A stretch of 34,671 bases of DNA from Planctomycetota bacterium. GTDB lineage: Bacteria > Planctomycetota > UBA1135 > UBA2386. Each line of letters begins with the position of its first letter. The stretch's first letter is position 1. Positions 10,503 to 21,307 of this stretch are shown here, one piece after another. The stretch covers positions 1 through 34,671 of the forward strand of contig JAHBXX010000049.1 in assembly GCA_019636245.1 (NCBI GenBank), read 5' to 3'. The notes beneath the pieces are model-generated. The model was not told the origin of the DNA. It saw nothing but the letters and a program-made list of their open reading frames with translations, and searched no databases. Made by a program: the position numbers and the translations under genes.

Positions 10503-11253
10503 GCCGGTCGGGCGGCGCGCCGTCCGGCGCCGCCGCGCCGGCTGGTTCCGGCGCCAGCAGCTCCTGCATGCGCACGAAGCGGAAGCCCTCGTCGCGTAGG
10601 CGCAGCACCGCGTCCAGCCTGGCCAGCACGTCCTCGCGGCTGTCGACCGAGGCGCGTTCGAAGTCGTGCAGGAGCAGGACGCCGCCGCCCGCCCGGCGGA
10701 TGGCGTCGGCGATCGCCACCGGCGGCGGGCGCGTGCCCAGGCTCGTGTCGTGGCCATCGTGCGTCCACATGGTGAGCTGCGTCCGGTGCCAGCGCATGAG
10801 GAGCAGGGAGAACAGGTTCAGCTTGCCGTAGGGAGGCCGGAAGCACATCGCCTCCACCTCCCGCGCCAGCAGCGATGCGAGGCGCCGCCGCCCATCGCGC
10901 AGGTCGAGCGCCCCGACCCACGGCAGCGACCAGACGTGGTGCGGATGCAGGTTGCCGTGCGACCCGATCTCGTGGCCTCGCGCGCGCACCTCCATCACCA
11001 GGTCCTCGTTGCCGCGCACGCGGTGGCCGAGCACGAAGAAGGTGCCGGGGACGCCGGCCGCGTCGAGGCGATCGAGCACCTGCCGCGTCAGCACCGGGCA
11101 CGGGCCGTCGTCGAACGTCAGGGCGATGACCCGCCGCCGGCGGCAGCGGGCCGCCAGCCACCAGCGGTTCCGCTGCGCGACCAGCCGCGGCACCAGGGAG
11201 TAGAAGCAGCCGCCGACGGCGAACGCGAGCAGGGTCGACAGCGTGGGCGACAT
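10471..11253 (-). CDS. Polysaccharide deacetylase (NodB domain)
   Basis: The 260-residue protein is a carbohydrate esterase family 4 (NodB) deacetylase, removing acetyl groups from N-acetylglucosamine-containing polymers such as peptidoglycan or an exopolysaccharide. Motif 1 is TFDDGP (46-51, catalytic base and metal Asp). Motif 2 is SHGNLH, with metal ligands His99 and His103. Motif 3 is RPPYG (139-143), and His196 in LLHDF is the catalytic acid site. An N-terminal hydrophobic stretch (residues 5-25) suggests membrane anchoring. It lies 43 bases downstream of the L,D-transpeptidase on the same strand, consistent with a joint role in cell-wall editing. The C-terminal 32 bases overlap the convergent lipoprotein gene. 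A TAGACT box 14 bases before the ATG may be its own -10. Confidence 0.88.
   Translation of the reverse strand: MSPTLSTLLAFAVGGCFYSLVPRLVAQRNRWWLAARCRRRRVIALTFDDGPCPVLTRQVLDRLDAAGVPGTFFVLGHRVRGNEDLVMEVRARGHEIGSHGNLHPHHVWSLPWVGALDLRDGRRRLASLLAREVEAMCFRPPYGKLNLFSLLLMRWHRTQLTMWTHDGHDTSLGTRPPPVAIADAIRRAGGGVLLLHDFERASVDSREDVLARLDAVLRLRDEGFRFVRMQELLAPEPAGAAAPDGAPPDRLTGNAARGCP
10503..10542 (+). terminator. Two-tier hairpin directly after the lipoprotein stop codon
   Basis: The outer arms GCCGG/CCGGC and inner arms GGCGGCGC/GCGCCGCC are perfect and separated by symmetric three-base internal loops, with an eight-base apical loop. The structure starts at the base after TGA. It also lies inside the 3' coding part of the opposing deacetylase gene, so codon constraints could produce it by chance. 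Confidence 0.35.
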
Positions 11254-11296
11254 GACGGGGGCCAGGCAGTCTACGCCAGGCCGCCCCGCCGCGCCC

Positions 11297-12493
11297 TCAC
11301 CGCACCGAATCGGTCGCCAGCACCTGGACCTTCGCGCCGCGCGGCAGCAACTGGAACAACTCGGCGATGTCGGGGGCGAGCATGCGGATGCAACCCATCG
11401 ACGACATGGTGCCGATCGTCTCCGGCATCGGCGTGCCGTGCGCCCCGAAGCCCGTGTAGCGGTCGTGCCGGAACTTGATGAAGTACTCGCCGAGGATGTT
11501 CTTCGGGTGCCCGTAGGGGTAGCGCTGGCCGTCCGGCGCCGTCCACTCCGGCCGGGGCTGCTTCTCGGCGACCGTGAACTCGGTCACCGGCGTCTTGTCG
11601 TTCTCCCCGTGGCCGACCCAGTAGAGCCGCAGCAAGTGGTCGCCGACGTAGACCGCGAGCGAGTAGCTGCGCTTCTCGACCACCGCGAAGATCGGATCGA
11701 CCGGCACCTTGATCTTCTGGCCGATCTGCACCGCGTTCGGGTTGTGGATCCTGTTCAGCACCGCCAGCGTGCCGTCCTCGATGTGCAGACCCTCGCGGCG
11801 GAACTTGCTGGCCACCCGCGCCAGCGAATCGCCGCTCGCCACCGTGTGGCTGCGGGAGCGGGCGACGTTCGCCGGATCGCAGAGCCAGCGATCGACCCGC
11901 ACCCGGTGCTGCCGGTAGGCGTCCTCGACGAAGGCCCGGACCTCGGTGTCGCCGCGCTCGATGCGGCCGCGCAGCGACAGCGCCAGCAGCAGGGAGACGG
12001 CGGTGCACGCCTCGCCGTCCGGCATCGCCAGCGCCGTCGCGAGCACTTGGGCGGCGAGCGCGCGCCCCTCGGGCGAGTGCAGGAAGGCGTTGTGGGTGCC
12101 GAGCCTGGCCAGCATGCCGGCGAAGTCGCCGCTGGCGGCAGCGAGCGCCTCGGTGAGGCGCCGCCGGTCGCCGCCGGCCCGGCCCTCGGCGATCGCCTGC
12201 CAGGCGAAGGTCGCCGCGGCGGCGTCCTGCTGCTGGATGCGCGCCAACAGGTCGTCGACGCCCGCGAGGCCGGTCGCCGACACCGGCGCCGCATCGCGCG
12301 CGCCCGGCCGCAGGGTCGCGTCGAGCGCGCCCACCGCCTTCGGCTCGCTGGCGGGCGCCAGCATGCGGTGGAGGTCCAGCGGCGGCGAGCCGCCTTCACC
12401 CCCCGGCCCGCCCGTGGTCTGGACCGGCCGCGAGCCGGCGAACAGCCACCATGCGAGCCCGGCCACCAACAGCCCGAGCAGGAACTGCCGCAT
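11297..12493 (-). CDS. LysM-containing L,D-transpeptidase (YkuD domain)
   Basis: The 398-residue protein has an N-terminal membrane anchor (residues 2-17), a helical region to about 195, a LysM peptidoglycan-binding motif (about 203-255, HTVASGDSLARVASKF) and a C-terminal YkuD catalytic domain. The domain has His352 in HGTPMPET and the nucleophile Cys368 in SSMGCIRM. The family makes 3-3 cross-links in peptidoglycan or attaches proteins to it, outside the membrane. The usual motif is S/T-H-G-C; here the histidine next to the glycine is Met366. A strong ribosome site AGGAGG precedes two consecutive ATG codons (12496 and 12493), with spacings of three and six bases; the second is preferred. The polysaccharide deacetylase follows on the same strand. 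Confidence 0.87.
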   Translation of the reverse strand: MRQFLLGLLVAGLAWWLFAGSRPVQTTGGPGGEGGSPPLDLHRMLAPASEPKAVGALDATLRPGARDAAPVSATGLAGVDDLLARIQQQDAAAATFAWQAIAEGRAGGDRRRLTEALAAASGDFAGMLARLGTHNAFLHSPEGRALAAQVLATALAMPDGEACTAVSLLLALSLRGRIERGDTEVRAFVEDAYRQHRVRVDRWLCDPANVARSRSHTVASGDSLARVASKFRREGLHIEDGTLAVLNRIHNPNAVQIGQKIKVPVDPIFAVVEKRSYSLAVYVGDHLLRLYWVGHGENDKTPVTEFTVAEKQPRPEWTAPDGQRYPYGHPKNILGEYFIKFRHDRYTGFGAHGTPMPETIGTMSSMGCIRMLAPDIAELFQLLPRGAKVQVLATDSVR

Positions 12494-12598
12494 CATCCAC
12501 CTCCTGGAACAAGCACCCGAGGGTGCCAACCGCCGCAGCGTCCCTGACCGGACACGCCGCCATCGGCCGACCACGCACCACGCCATCGGCCCGGAGCC

Positions 12599-12607
12599 AA
12601 GGTAGCA
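12599..12607 (-). promoter_or_regulatory. Possible extended -10 element of the L,D-transpeptidase gene
   Basis: The minus strand reads TGCTACCTT, a TGn-TAnnnT pattern shared with the sites upstream of the OmpH-like and Tex-like genes. It ends about 102 bases before the start codon. No -35 is recognised. Confidence 0.3.
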
Positions 12608-12858
12608 GGCGGTGGCAGGAAATCGAGAGGCTCCACTCCACGAGGACCGCGGACGGAGGCCGGTTGAACCCTTGGGTTCAGGTGGGCTCCCCCCGCCGCA
12701 TTGGGGTGCAGGCCGGCCACGCCGCGAGGGCGCGCCTCCCGCTCCCGCCTGCCGCCAGGGTCGGAGCCCGGAGAATGGTCATCGGTTCAACTTTGTGGCC
12801 CGCGTGCAGCACGAGAACCGCAGAGCGGAGCATCCCGAAGGATCGCCGCAGTCTAGCC

Positions 12859-12872
12859 GCGCGCCGGCGCGC
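12859..12872 (-). terminator. 14-base perfect palindrome after the oxidoreductase gene
   Basis: GCGCGCCGGCGCGC is self-complementary throughout. It lies nine bases beyond the minus-strand stop codon that ends the lipid A operon. As a hairpin it would need several central bases unpaired. There is no T-run. Confidence 0.3.
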
Positions 12873-12881
12873 CGCCACCCG

Positions 12882-13925
12882 TCACTCCCAGCGGTTCTTC
12901 GCGATCGCCGCGAGCACCATCTCCGCCGCCGCCACGGCCGCGACGCCGTCGGCGCCGGTGACCAGGGGGCGACTGCGGTCCCGCACGCAGCGCAGGAAGG
13001 CATCGAGTTCCTCCTGCAGCGGATTGCCGGCGTTGAGCTCGAGCTGCTTCAGCTGCAGCAGCCCGTCGAACACGAACTTCCACAGGTCGCCCATCTGCGC
13101 CCGGTCGAGCTTCTCGAGGTCGAGCTGCTGGAAGTCCCAGCCCGGCGCCTTGGTCACGACCATGCCCTGGCCGGTCTGGAAGTCGAGGCTCGCGTAGCCG
13201 TCGCGCGAGAACACGCGCATCTTGCGCAGCGGCTTCAGCGCCACGCGGTTGGCGGTCAGGTGCGCGACGGCGCCGTTCTCGAACTTGATGATCGCCGAGG
13301 CCATGTCCTCGGCCGGCGTGAACACCGCGCCGCCGAACGCCTCGACCGACCGGATCGGGCTGTGCACCAGCGCCAGCACCAGATCGAGGTCGTGGATCAT
13401 CAGGTCGAGCACGACGCCGATGTCCGTGCTGCGGAACGTGAACGGCGCCAGCCGGTGGGACTCGATGTAGCGCGCGCTGCGGCCGATCGCCTCGATGCCG
13501 CGCAACGCGGGGTTGAAGCGCTCGACGTGCCCGACCTGCAGGATGCGGCCGTGGCGTTCGGCGAGGTCGACCAGCGCCTGGCCCTCGGCGGCCGTGCGCG
13601 CGATCGGCTTCTCGACCAGGACGTCGACCCCGTGCTCGAGGAAGACGGACGCGACTTCGCGGTGCAGCTTGGTCGGCACCACCACCGAGACGGCGTCGAC
13701 CTTGCCCAGCAGCGCCGCCGGATCGGCGAACGCGGGCACGCCGTAGGTGGCCTCGGCGTGCTGCCGCGCGGCCTCGCTCGGGTCCGCCACCGCCACGAGT
13801 TCGCAGCCGGCCCCGCCGCGGCCGAGCGCCTGGAACAGCCGGGCGTGGTGCCGGCCCAGGTGGCCGATGCCGACCACGCCGACGCGCAGCGTGCGCGGCC
13901 CCGTCGTGCCCGGTGCGCCGCTCAC
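12882..13925 (-). CDS. Gfo/Idh/MocA-family oxidoreductase in the lipid A operon
   Basis: The 347-residue protein has an N-terminal Rossmann domain with VGVVGIGHLGRHHARLF (GxGxxG at residues 19-24) and the family motif EKPIA (105-109) carrying the catalytic lysine. A C-terminal alpha/beta substrate domain from about residue 130 includes HVERFNPAL. These NAD(P)-dependent enzymes oxidise or reduce sugars and sugar nucleotides. The GTG start overlaps the TGA of lpxC-fabZ (GTGA), so it is translated with the lipid A enzyme. Members of this family in lipid A loci include GnnA, which oxidises UDP-GlcNAc at C3 before transamination by GnnB, giving amide-linked acyl chains at position 3. A GnnB-like aminotransferase is not in the window, so GnnA function is an inference from context. 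Confidence 0.85.
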   Translation of the reverse strand: MSGAPGTTGPRTLRVGVVGIGHLGRHHARLFQALGRGGAGCELVAVADPSEAARQHAEATYGVPAFADPAALLGKVDAVSVVVPTKLHREVASVFLEHGVDVLVEKPIARTAAEGQALVDLAERHGRILQVGHVERFNPALRGIEAIGRSARYIESHRLAPFTFRSTDIGVVLDLMIHDLDLVLALVHSPIRSVEAFGGAVFTPAEDMASAIIKFENGAVAHLTANRVALKPLRKMRVFSRDGYASLDFQTGQGMVVTKAPGWDFQQLDLEKLDRAQMGDLWKFVFDGLLQLKQLELNAGNPLQEELDAFLRCVRDRSRPLVTGADGVAAVAAAEMVLAAIAKNRWE

Positions 13926-15271
13926 GCGTCGACCAGGGTGAACTTCAGCTCGGCCTCGGCGACCAGGCGCCCCGCCACCTTGCAGCGGGCCCGCACGTGA
14001 CCGACCTGGGGCTTGGCGCGGATCGTCTCGACTTCGATGCGCAGCTGGTCGCCGGGCACGACCGCGCCGCGCAGCTTGACCTTGTCGATGCTCCAGAGCA
14101 CCGCGAGCTTGCCGGTGTTCTCGAGCTTGCGCAGCAACAGCACGCCGGCGAGTTGCGCCATCGCCTCGAGCTGCAGCACGCCCGGCATGATCGGCTGCTC
14201 CGGCCAGTGGCCCTGGAAGAACGGCTCGTTGATGGTGACGTTCTTGATCGCCACCGCCCGCTGGAAGCCGTCGAGCTCGATCACGCGGTCGATCAGCAGG
14301 AACGGATACCGGTGCGGCAGCAGGTTGAGGATCTGGCGGATGTCGAGCCCGGAATCGCCCGGCGCCTCGCCCTGCTCCTGCTCGCGCTCGCGCTCCTCGA
14401 GGATGCGCTGCACCAACGCCATGTTCAGCCCGTGCCCGGAGCGGGTGGCGATGATGTGGGCATCGAGGTCGACGCCGGCGTTGGCGAGGTCGCCGATCAG
14501 GTCGAGGATCTTGTGCCGGGCCAGTTCGTCCTCCCAGCGCAGGGTGTTCGCCTCCGGCCCGTTCGGCCCCACCACCAGCGTGTTCTGCGGCGTCGCGCCC
14601 TTGCCGAGCCCGGCGGCTCGCAGCGCCTCGACCTCGTGCGCGAACACGAACGTGCGCGCCGGCGCGATCTCGCGCTCGAAGTTCTCCGGCGACAGTTCGA
14701 AGCCGACGATCTGCTTGGTCGCCGGCACGGCCCCGTTCTTGGTCTGGTAGTCGAGGTGGTACTCGATGGTCAGCCGGCCGGTGCCCGGCAGGGCGACGAG
14801 GCTCGCGGCGCCCTCGCGCACGTAGATCGGCTGCTTCACCGAGTAGACCGGGCGGGTGGCGCGCATCTCGACCGTGCCGCTCTCGCGCAGGCCGCGGAAG
14901 AACTCCGACGCGGCGCCATCCATGCCCGGCACCTCCTCGCCATCGATCTCCACCATCGCGTTGTCGATGCCCAGCGCATAGAGGGCGGCGAGCAGGTGTT
15001 CGCAGGTGTAGACCTCGGCACGCCCGTCCTGGATGCAGGTGCGGCGCTGGCGCGCCTTCATGTTGGCGCCGTGCGCGCGCACCATCGGGTGGTCCTCGAT
15101 GTCGGTGCGCACGAAGGCCACGCCGGTGCCGGCTTCGGCCGGGCGCACGACGATGCGGATCTCCTTGCCGGAGTGCAGCCCGATGCCGCGGTACTCGACC
15201 GGGTTGCGCAGGGTGCGCTGCGGGCGGGCGGCCGGCACGCTCGGCGGGTTCGCGACCACTCGTCTATCCAC
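13922..15271 (-). CDS. lpxC/fabZ: Bifunctional LpxC deacetylase / FabZ dehydratase
   Basis: The 449-residue fusion joins two lipid enzymes. Residues about 18-295 are LpxC, the zinc enzyme that removes acetate from UDP-3-O-acyl-GlcNAc in the committed step of lipid A synthesis. Expected residues are Glu91-His92 in CEHLLAAL, His253 and Asp257 in RHKILDLIGDL, and His280 in GHGLN. Residues about 308-449 are FabZ, the hotdog-fold beta-hydroxyacyl-ACP dehydratase of fatty acid elongation, with LLPHRYPFLLIDRV, His355 in FQGHWPEQPIMPG and Glu369 in LEAMAQ; the usual Phe after His355 is Trp. A charged linker (291-305) separates them. This fusion is known from Bacteroidota, Planctomycetota and some other phyla. 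The GTG start overlaps the upstream OmpH-like gene by eight bases, and its stop overlaps the oxidoreductase gene. Confidence 0.95.
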   Translation of the reverse strand: MDRRVVANPPSVPAARPQRTLRNPVEYRGIGLHSGKEIRIVVRPAEAGTGVAFVRTDIEDHPMVRAHGANMKARQRRTCIQDGRAEVYTCEHLLAALYALGIDNAMVEIDGEEVPGMDGAASEFFRGLRESGTVEMRATRPVYSVKQPIYVREGAASLVALPGTGRLTIEYHLDYQTKNGAVPATKQIVGFELSPENFEREIAPARTFVFAHEVEALRAAGLGKGATPQNTLVVGPNGPEANTLRWEDELARHKILDLIGDLANAGVDLDAHIIATRSGHGLNMALVQRILEEREREQEQGEAPGDSGLDIRQILNLLPHRYPFLLIDRVIELDGFQRAVAIKNVTINEPFFQGHWPEQPIMPGVLQLEAMAQLAGVLLLRKLENTGKLAVLWSIDKVKLRGAVVPGDQLRIEVETIRAKPQVGHVRARCKVAGRLVAEAELKFTLVDA

Positions 15272-15950
15272 CCCCGGAAGCCGGCGCCGCGCCGCCGGCC
15301 TTGCCGTCGCCGAGCGGCGTCGCCCCGTCCCGGGCCGGCTGCAGCGGCCACACCTGCAGCAGCTTGATCAGGTCCGACGTCAGGTCCAGTTCGTCGGCGG
15401 CGAACCAGACCTCCCGCCGTTCGAACTCGAGCACGCGCCCCTGCACCGCCTTCGGGGTCTTGTCGGCGGCCTCGTTGGCCCGCTCCGCCGGCTTCAGCCG
15501 CAGCACCAGGTGCACGCCGCGGTCGCGCGCCAGGTGCGTGATCGCCGCGTCGATGTCCTCGTAGATCGCCAGCCGCATGCGCAGCTGCTCGAACTCGAAC
15601 TGATCGCCGAGCAGCTTGGCCAGCCCGTTGCGCTCGGCCATCGCCATCTCCAGGTCGAGCTGCTTGGCCTCGCGCTCGAGCGTGCCTTCGTTCAGCACCA
15701 TCACCGAGGCCTTCAGCTCCTCGATGCGCCGGCTCACCTTGTCGATCTGCGCCTGGGATCCGTCGGCCAGCTTCTTCAGCCGTTCGCGCTCCTTCTGGGT
15801 GCGCGGGTAGAGGTCGTAGGCCTTGTTCACGTCGACCGTCCCGACCACGAGCCCGGTGGACCCGGCGGGGCGGGAGGCGGGCCTGTCCTGGCCCGGTAGG
15901 CAGCAGACGAAGGTGGCGGCGAGCACCGCCCAGCAACGCAGGATCGACAT
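15264..15950 (-). CDS. OmpH/Skp-like periplasmic chaperone
   Basis: The 228-residue protein has an N-terminal signal peptide (core AVLAATFVCCLPG) and then the Skp/OmpH pattern: a short beta strand VVGTVDVNKAYDLYPRT, a long charged coiled coil (about 45-125, KERERLKKLADGSQAQIDKV and onward), and a closing strand-helix element (ARDRGVHLVLRL, then WFAADELDLTSDLIKLL). Skp-type chaperones hold unfolded outer-membrane proteins in the periplasm. Its position just upstream of lpxC-fabZ parallels the common ompH-lpxD-fabZ-lpxA arrangement. It is larger than E. coli Skp (about 160 residues), with an insertion near 145-175 and a Gly/Ala-rich tail. It overlaps lpxC-fabZ by eight bases and is the first gene of the operon. 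Confidence 0.8.
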   Translation of the reverse strand: MSILRCWAVLAATFVCCLPGQDRPASRPAGSTGLVVGTVDVNKAYDLYPRTQKERERLKKLADGSQAQIDKVSRRIEELKASVMVLNEGTLEREAKQLDLEMAMAERNGLAKLLGDQFEFEQLRMRLAIYEDIDAAITHLARDRGVHLVLRLKPAERANEAADKTPKAVQGRVLEFERREVWFAADELDLTSDLIKLLQVWPLQPARDGATPLGDGKAGGAAPASGGG

Positions 15951-15986
15951 GCAGGACCTTGGCCGCCACGACCGGACGGCAGCACG

Positions 15987-15995
15987 AAGCTAGCA
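15987..15995 (-). promoter_or_regulatory. Possible extended -10 element of the ompH-lpxC/fabZ operon
   Basis: The minus strand reads TGCTAGCTT, a TGn-TAnnnT pattern ending 36 bases before the ATG of the OmpH-like gene, in the 119-base gap between divergent genes. A -35 match is not evident. Confidence 0.35.
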
Positions 15996-16069
15996 AAGGC
16001 GGCGGGGAAAGGCACGTCCGACGCTGGCCGCCATTGTGCCGACCGCGTGTCCGCGTAGGCTCGGCGCGC

Positions 16070-16498
16070 ATGCGTCCGGCACGGGTACGCCTGGCAGCGT
16101 CCGCCTGGCAGCCGATCGCGGCGAACACGGCGGCGGCCTGGCCCCGCGAGATGGTCGCCGTGCTCGGCGGCCGCCGCGAGGGCGAGGCCGCGGTGGTCGA
16201 AGCCATCGTCGCCCTGACCGGCGCCGGCGGGACACGCGGCTTCGCGGCCGATCCCGTGCGGTTCCTGGCCGCCGAGGCCAGCCTGCGCGCCGCGGGCTGG
16301 GCTTGGCTCGGCTTCGTGCACAGCCACCCCGGGGGCACCGCGGCACCGTCGGCGCTCGACCGCGCGACGCTGTGGCGCGGCTGCATCCAGCTCGTGGTCG
16401 GCGGCGTCGATCCGACCAGGCTGCAGGTCGGCGCCTACTGGCTCGACGAGTCCGTGCCGCATCCCCTGCCGCTGGCCGGCGCCGCAGGTGCCGCGTGA
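16070..16498 (+). CDS. JAMM/MPN+ metalloprotease-like protein
   Basis: The 142-residue protein carries the complete JAMM motif: Glu27 in PREMVAVLGG, His84 and His86 in FVHSHPGG, Ser94 and Asp97 in APSALD. It therefore belongs with zinc isopeptidases of the JAB/MPN+ (M67) family. Bacterial members cleave peptides or ubiquitin-like sulfur carriers, for example the CysO-cysteine peptidase Mec. The protein is little more than the catalytic domain. ATG 16070 is chosen because the catalytic Glu lies at the usual distance from it, and upstream in-frame sequence is arginine-rich without similarity. The stop codon overlaps the GTG of acpS (GTGA). No ubiquitin-like, ThiS/MoaD-like or E1-like gene is nearby, so the substrate is unknown. 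A TAGGCT box ends eight bases before the ATG. Confidence 0.82.
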   Translation: MRPARVRLAASAWQPIAANTAAAWPREMVAVLGGRREGEAAVVEAIVALTGAGGTRGFAADPVRFLAAEASLRAAGWAWLGFVHSHPGGTAAPSALDRATLWRGCIQLVVGGVDPTRLQVGAYWLDESVPHPLPLAGAAGAA

Positions 16499-16872
16499 TC
16501 GTCGCCGTCGGCGTCGACTCGGTGGCGATCGCGCGCATCGAAGGCCTGCTGCAGCGCGGCGGCGCGCGCTTCGTGGCCCGCATCCTGACCGCCGACGAAC
16601 AGAGCTACTGCCTGGCCAGGAGCCGGCCCGCCGAATCGATCGCGGCCCGCTTCTGCGCCAAGGAAGCGGTGATGAAGTGCCTGGGCACCGGCTGGGCCGA
16701 GGGCATCGGCTTCCGGCAGATCGAGGTGCGGCGCGATGCCGCCGGCGCAGTGCAGGTGGTCCTCAGCGGGACCGCAGCCGCGGTGGCGGCCCGGCGCGGC
16801 ATCCGCCGATGGCATGCCAGCCTGACGCACACCGGCGACACGGCGACCGCGTTCGTGCTCGCCGAGGCCTGA
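16495..16872 (+). CDS. acpS: Holo-[acyl-carrier-protein] synthase
   Basis: The 125-residue protein is AcpS, which transfers 4'-phosphopantetheine from CoA to the serine of acyl carrier protein in the cytoplasm and so activates fatty acid and lipid A synthesis. Visible signatures are GVDSVAIARIE with Mg-binding Asp8, FVARILTADEQ, and SIAARFCAKEAVMKCLGTG, in which Glu57 is the second metal ligand and Lys56 the conserved lysine. SLTHTGDTATAFVLAE forms the C-terminal strand pair. Length matches the family (about 120-130). The start is GTG, sharing four bases with the stop of the JAMM gene, which argues for translational coupling. Proximity to lpxC-fabZ on the opposite strand fits a common lipid theme but not a common operon. 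Confidence 0.93.
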   Translation: MIVAVGVDSVAIARIEGLLQRGGARFVARILTADEQSYCLARSRPAESIAARFCAKEAVMKCLGTGWAEGIGFRQIEVRRDAAGAVQVVLSGTAAAVAARRGIRRWHASLTHTGDTATAFVLAEA

Positions 16873-16894
16873 TCCCCGGCGTCCCACCCGGGGA
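16873..16894 (+). terminator. Hairpin immediately after acpS
   Basis: TCCCCGG and CCGGGGA pair perfectly over seven bases with an eight-base loop. The first arm starts at the base after the TGA. No T-run follows; the lipoprotein gene begins 58 bases further on. Confidence 0.4.
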
Positions 16895-16952
16895 CGGCGT
16901 CGCGGCCGCCGCTGCAGGCGGGAGCGACCGCGGCCGAAGTCCACCGGCCGCG

Positions 16953-18002
16953 ATGCTGCGCCGCTCCATCAACCCTCGCCTGGCGCCGTGCGGCGTGCTG
17001 CTGGCGGCCGGCTGCGCGTGCTTGCCGCCGGGCACGCACACCGCGCTCGACCGCGACCTCGGGCTGCCCGCCGACGTCGCCGCGGCCATCGCCGCCGGGG
17101 CGGTGCGTTGCGCGCTGCCGTTCGCCGATCCGGTCCCGCAAGCCGCGGGCGCGCCCGTGCTCCTCGCCGCCGATGGCAGCTACCGGATCGTCTACGAGCA
17201 GGGCCCCGGCGGCGACTGGGTGCCGCAGGCCAGCCATCGGCTCAGCGTCGTGCCCGACCGGTCGCCAGCGGGCGCCCTGGTGGTGCGCCACGAAGTGCTG
17301 CCCGGGCCCCTGGCCCTGCCGGGTTGGGGCCGCCGCGCCACCGCGCGCCTCGAGGTGCACGTCCGGCGCGTCGCGGACCGGTCGCACCTGGCAGCCCGCC
17401 TGCCGGCGGCGGTGGCCACCACGGCCGCGGCGGCCCTCGAGCGGGCGTTCGAACTCGCCGTCGACCCGGCGGCGCCGCAGATCGGTCTCGCGGAACCCAA
17501 CCTGGCCGGCGTCGCCGCCCAGTCCGCGATCGACGACGCCCGCCGGCGGCTCGCCGCCGGCGAACCATGCCGCGCCGAAGCCGCCCTGCTCGCGGCCGCG
17601 CGCCTGACCACACTCGGGCCGCTGCAGCAACGCCAGCTCGGCGAACTCGCCCGGCTCGCCGGCAACCTCGATCTCGCCCGCGCCCGCCTGGAGGAGGCCT
17701 TGCTGCGCAGCGGCGATGCCGCGACCCGGGCCGACCTCCTCGCCCGGCTCACCAGCCTGTCCGCGGTGGCCAGGACCTCGGGCCGGGACGCCAACGGGTC
17801 GGCTGGCCTGGCGGCGGCGGCGGCCCTGCTCCACACGGCCCGCCGGCAGCGCCCCGTGCCGGCACTCGACTACTCGCTCGCGAGCCAGCTGCATCGGCGT
17901 GGCGCCGACGAACTGGCGGCATTCGCCTGCAGCCTGCTGGCCCGCGAGCACGGCGCCGCGATCCTGGTGGCCGCGCCATCCGCACCGGCGCCGCCGCGGT
18001 GA
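16953..18002 (+). CDS. Predicted lipoprotein with helical repeats
   Basis: The 349-residue protein begins with a basic segment and hydrophobic core ending in LAAGC at residues 17-21, a good lipobox, so Cys21 is probably lipidated. Residues about 25-180 are mixed and unrecognised. Residues about 190-330 are alanine- and leucine-rich helices in which pairs such as AEAALLAAARLTTLG and LDLARARLEEALLRSG resemble TPR-like units. TPR lipoproteins act as scaffolds in outer-membrane or secretion complexes, but the specific role here is unknown. The ATG at 16953 fits the signal sequence; the same frame continues upstream through acpS as a shadow. It ends 12 bases from the convergent kinase gene, with a strong hairpin between them. 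Confidence 0.65.
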   Translation: MLRRSINPRLAPCGVLLAAGCACLPPGTHTALDRDLGLPADVAAAIAAGAVRCALPFADPVPQAAGAPVLLAADGSYRIVYEQGPGGDWVPQASHRLSVVPDRSPAGALVVRHEVLPGPLALPGWGRRATARLEVHVRRVADRSHLAARLPAAVATTAAAALERAFELAVDPAAPQIGLAEPNLAGVAAQSAIDDARRRLAAGEPCRAEAALLAAARLTTLGPLQQRQLGELARLAGNLDLARARLEEALLRSGDAATRADLLARLTSLSAVARTSGRDANGSAGLAAAAALLHTARRQRPVPALDYSLASQLHRRGADELAAFACSLLAREHGAAILVAAPSAPAPPR

Positions 18003-18014
18003 ACGGCAGCGCCC

Positions 18015-21287
<3,273 letters not shown>

Positions 21288-21307
21288 CGCGGGCGGCGCG
21301 GGACGGA

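Larger units (their letters stand above)
12497..12881. other. 385-base intergenic region
   Basis: No ORF here has plausible coding character. It holds the ribosome site and possible promoter of the L,D-transpeptidase at its left end, a hairpin after the oxidoreductase gene at its right end, and a 16-base dyad TGAACCCTTGGGTTCA at 12665-12680. A copy of GGTTCAAC at 12784-12791 is complementary to the left part of that dyad. I see no RNA gene. Confidence 0.5.

Noticed and set aside
12660..12800. A possible tRNA around the GGTTCAA-type sequences
   Set aside because: The T-loop-like strings are not flanked by complementary stems or by an acceptor or anticodon arm, so no cloverleaf can be drawn.
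14371..14413. Short tandem-like GC repeats (ctgctcctgctcg series)
   Set aside because: They encode the charged linker between LpxC and FabZ (EREREQEQ) and are explained by that coding.
16036..16494. N-terminal extension of the acpS frame
   Set aside because: The upstream in-frame sequence overlaps the JAMM gene and is arginine-rich with no similarity, whereas the GTG at 16495 starts exactly at the AcpS motif.
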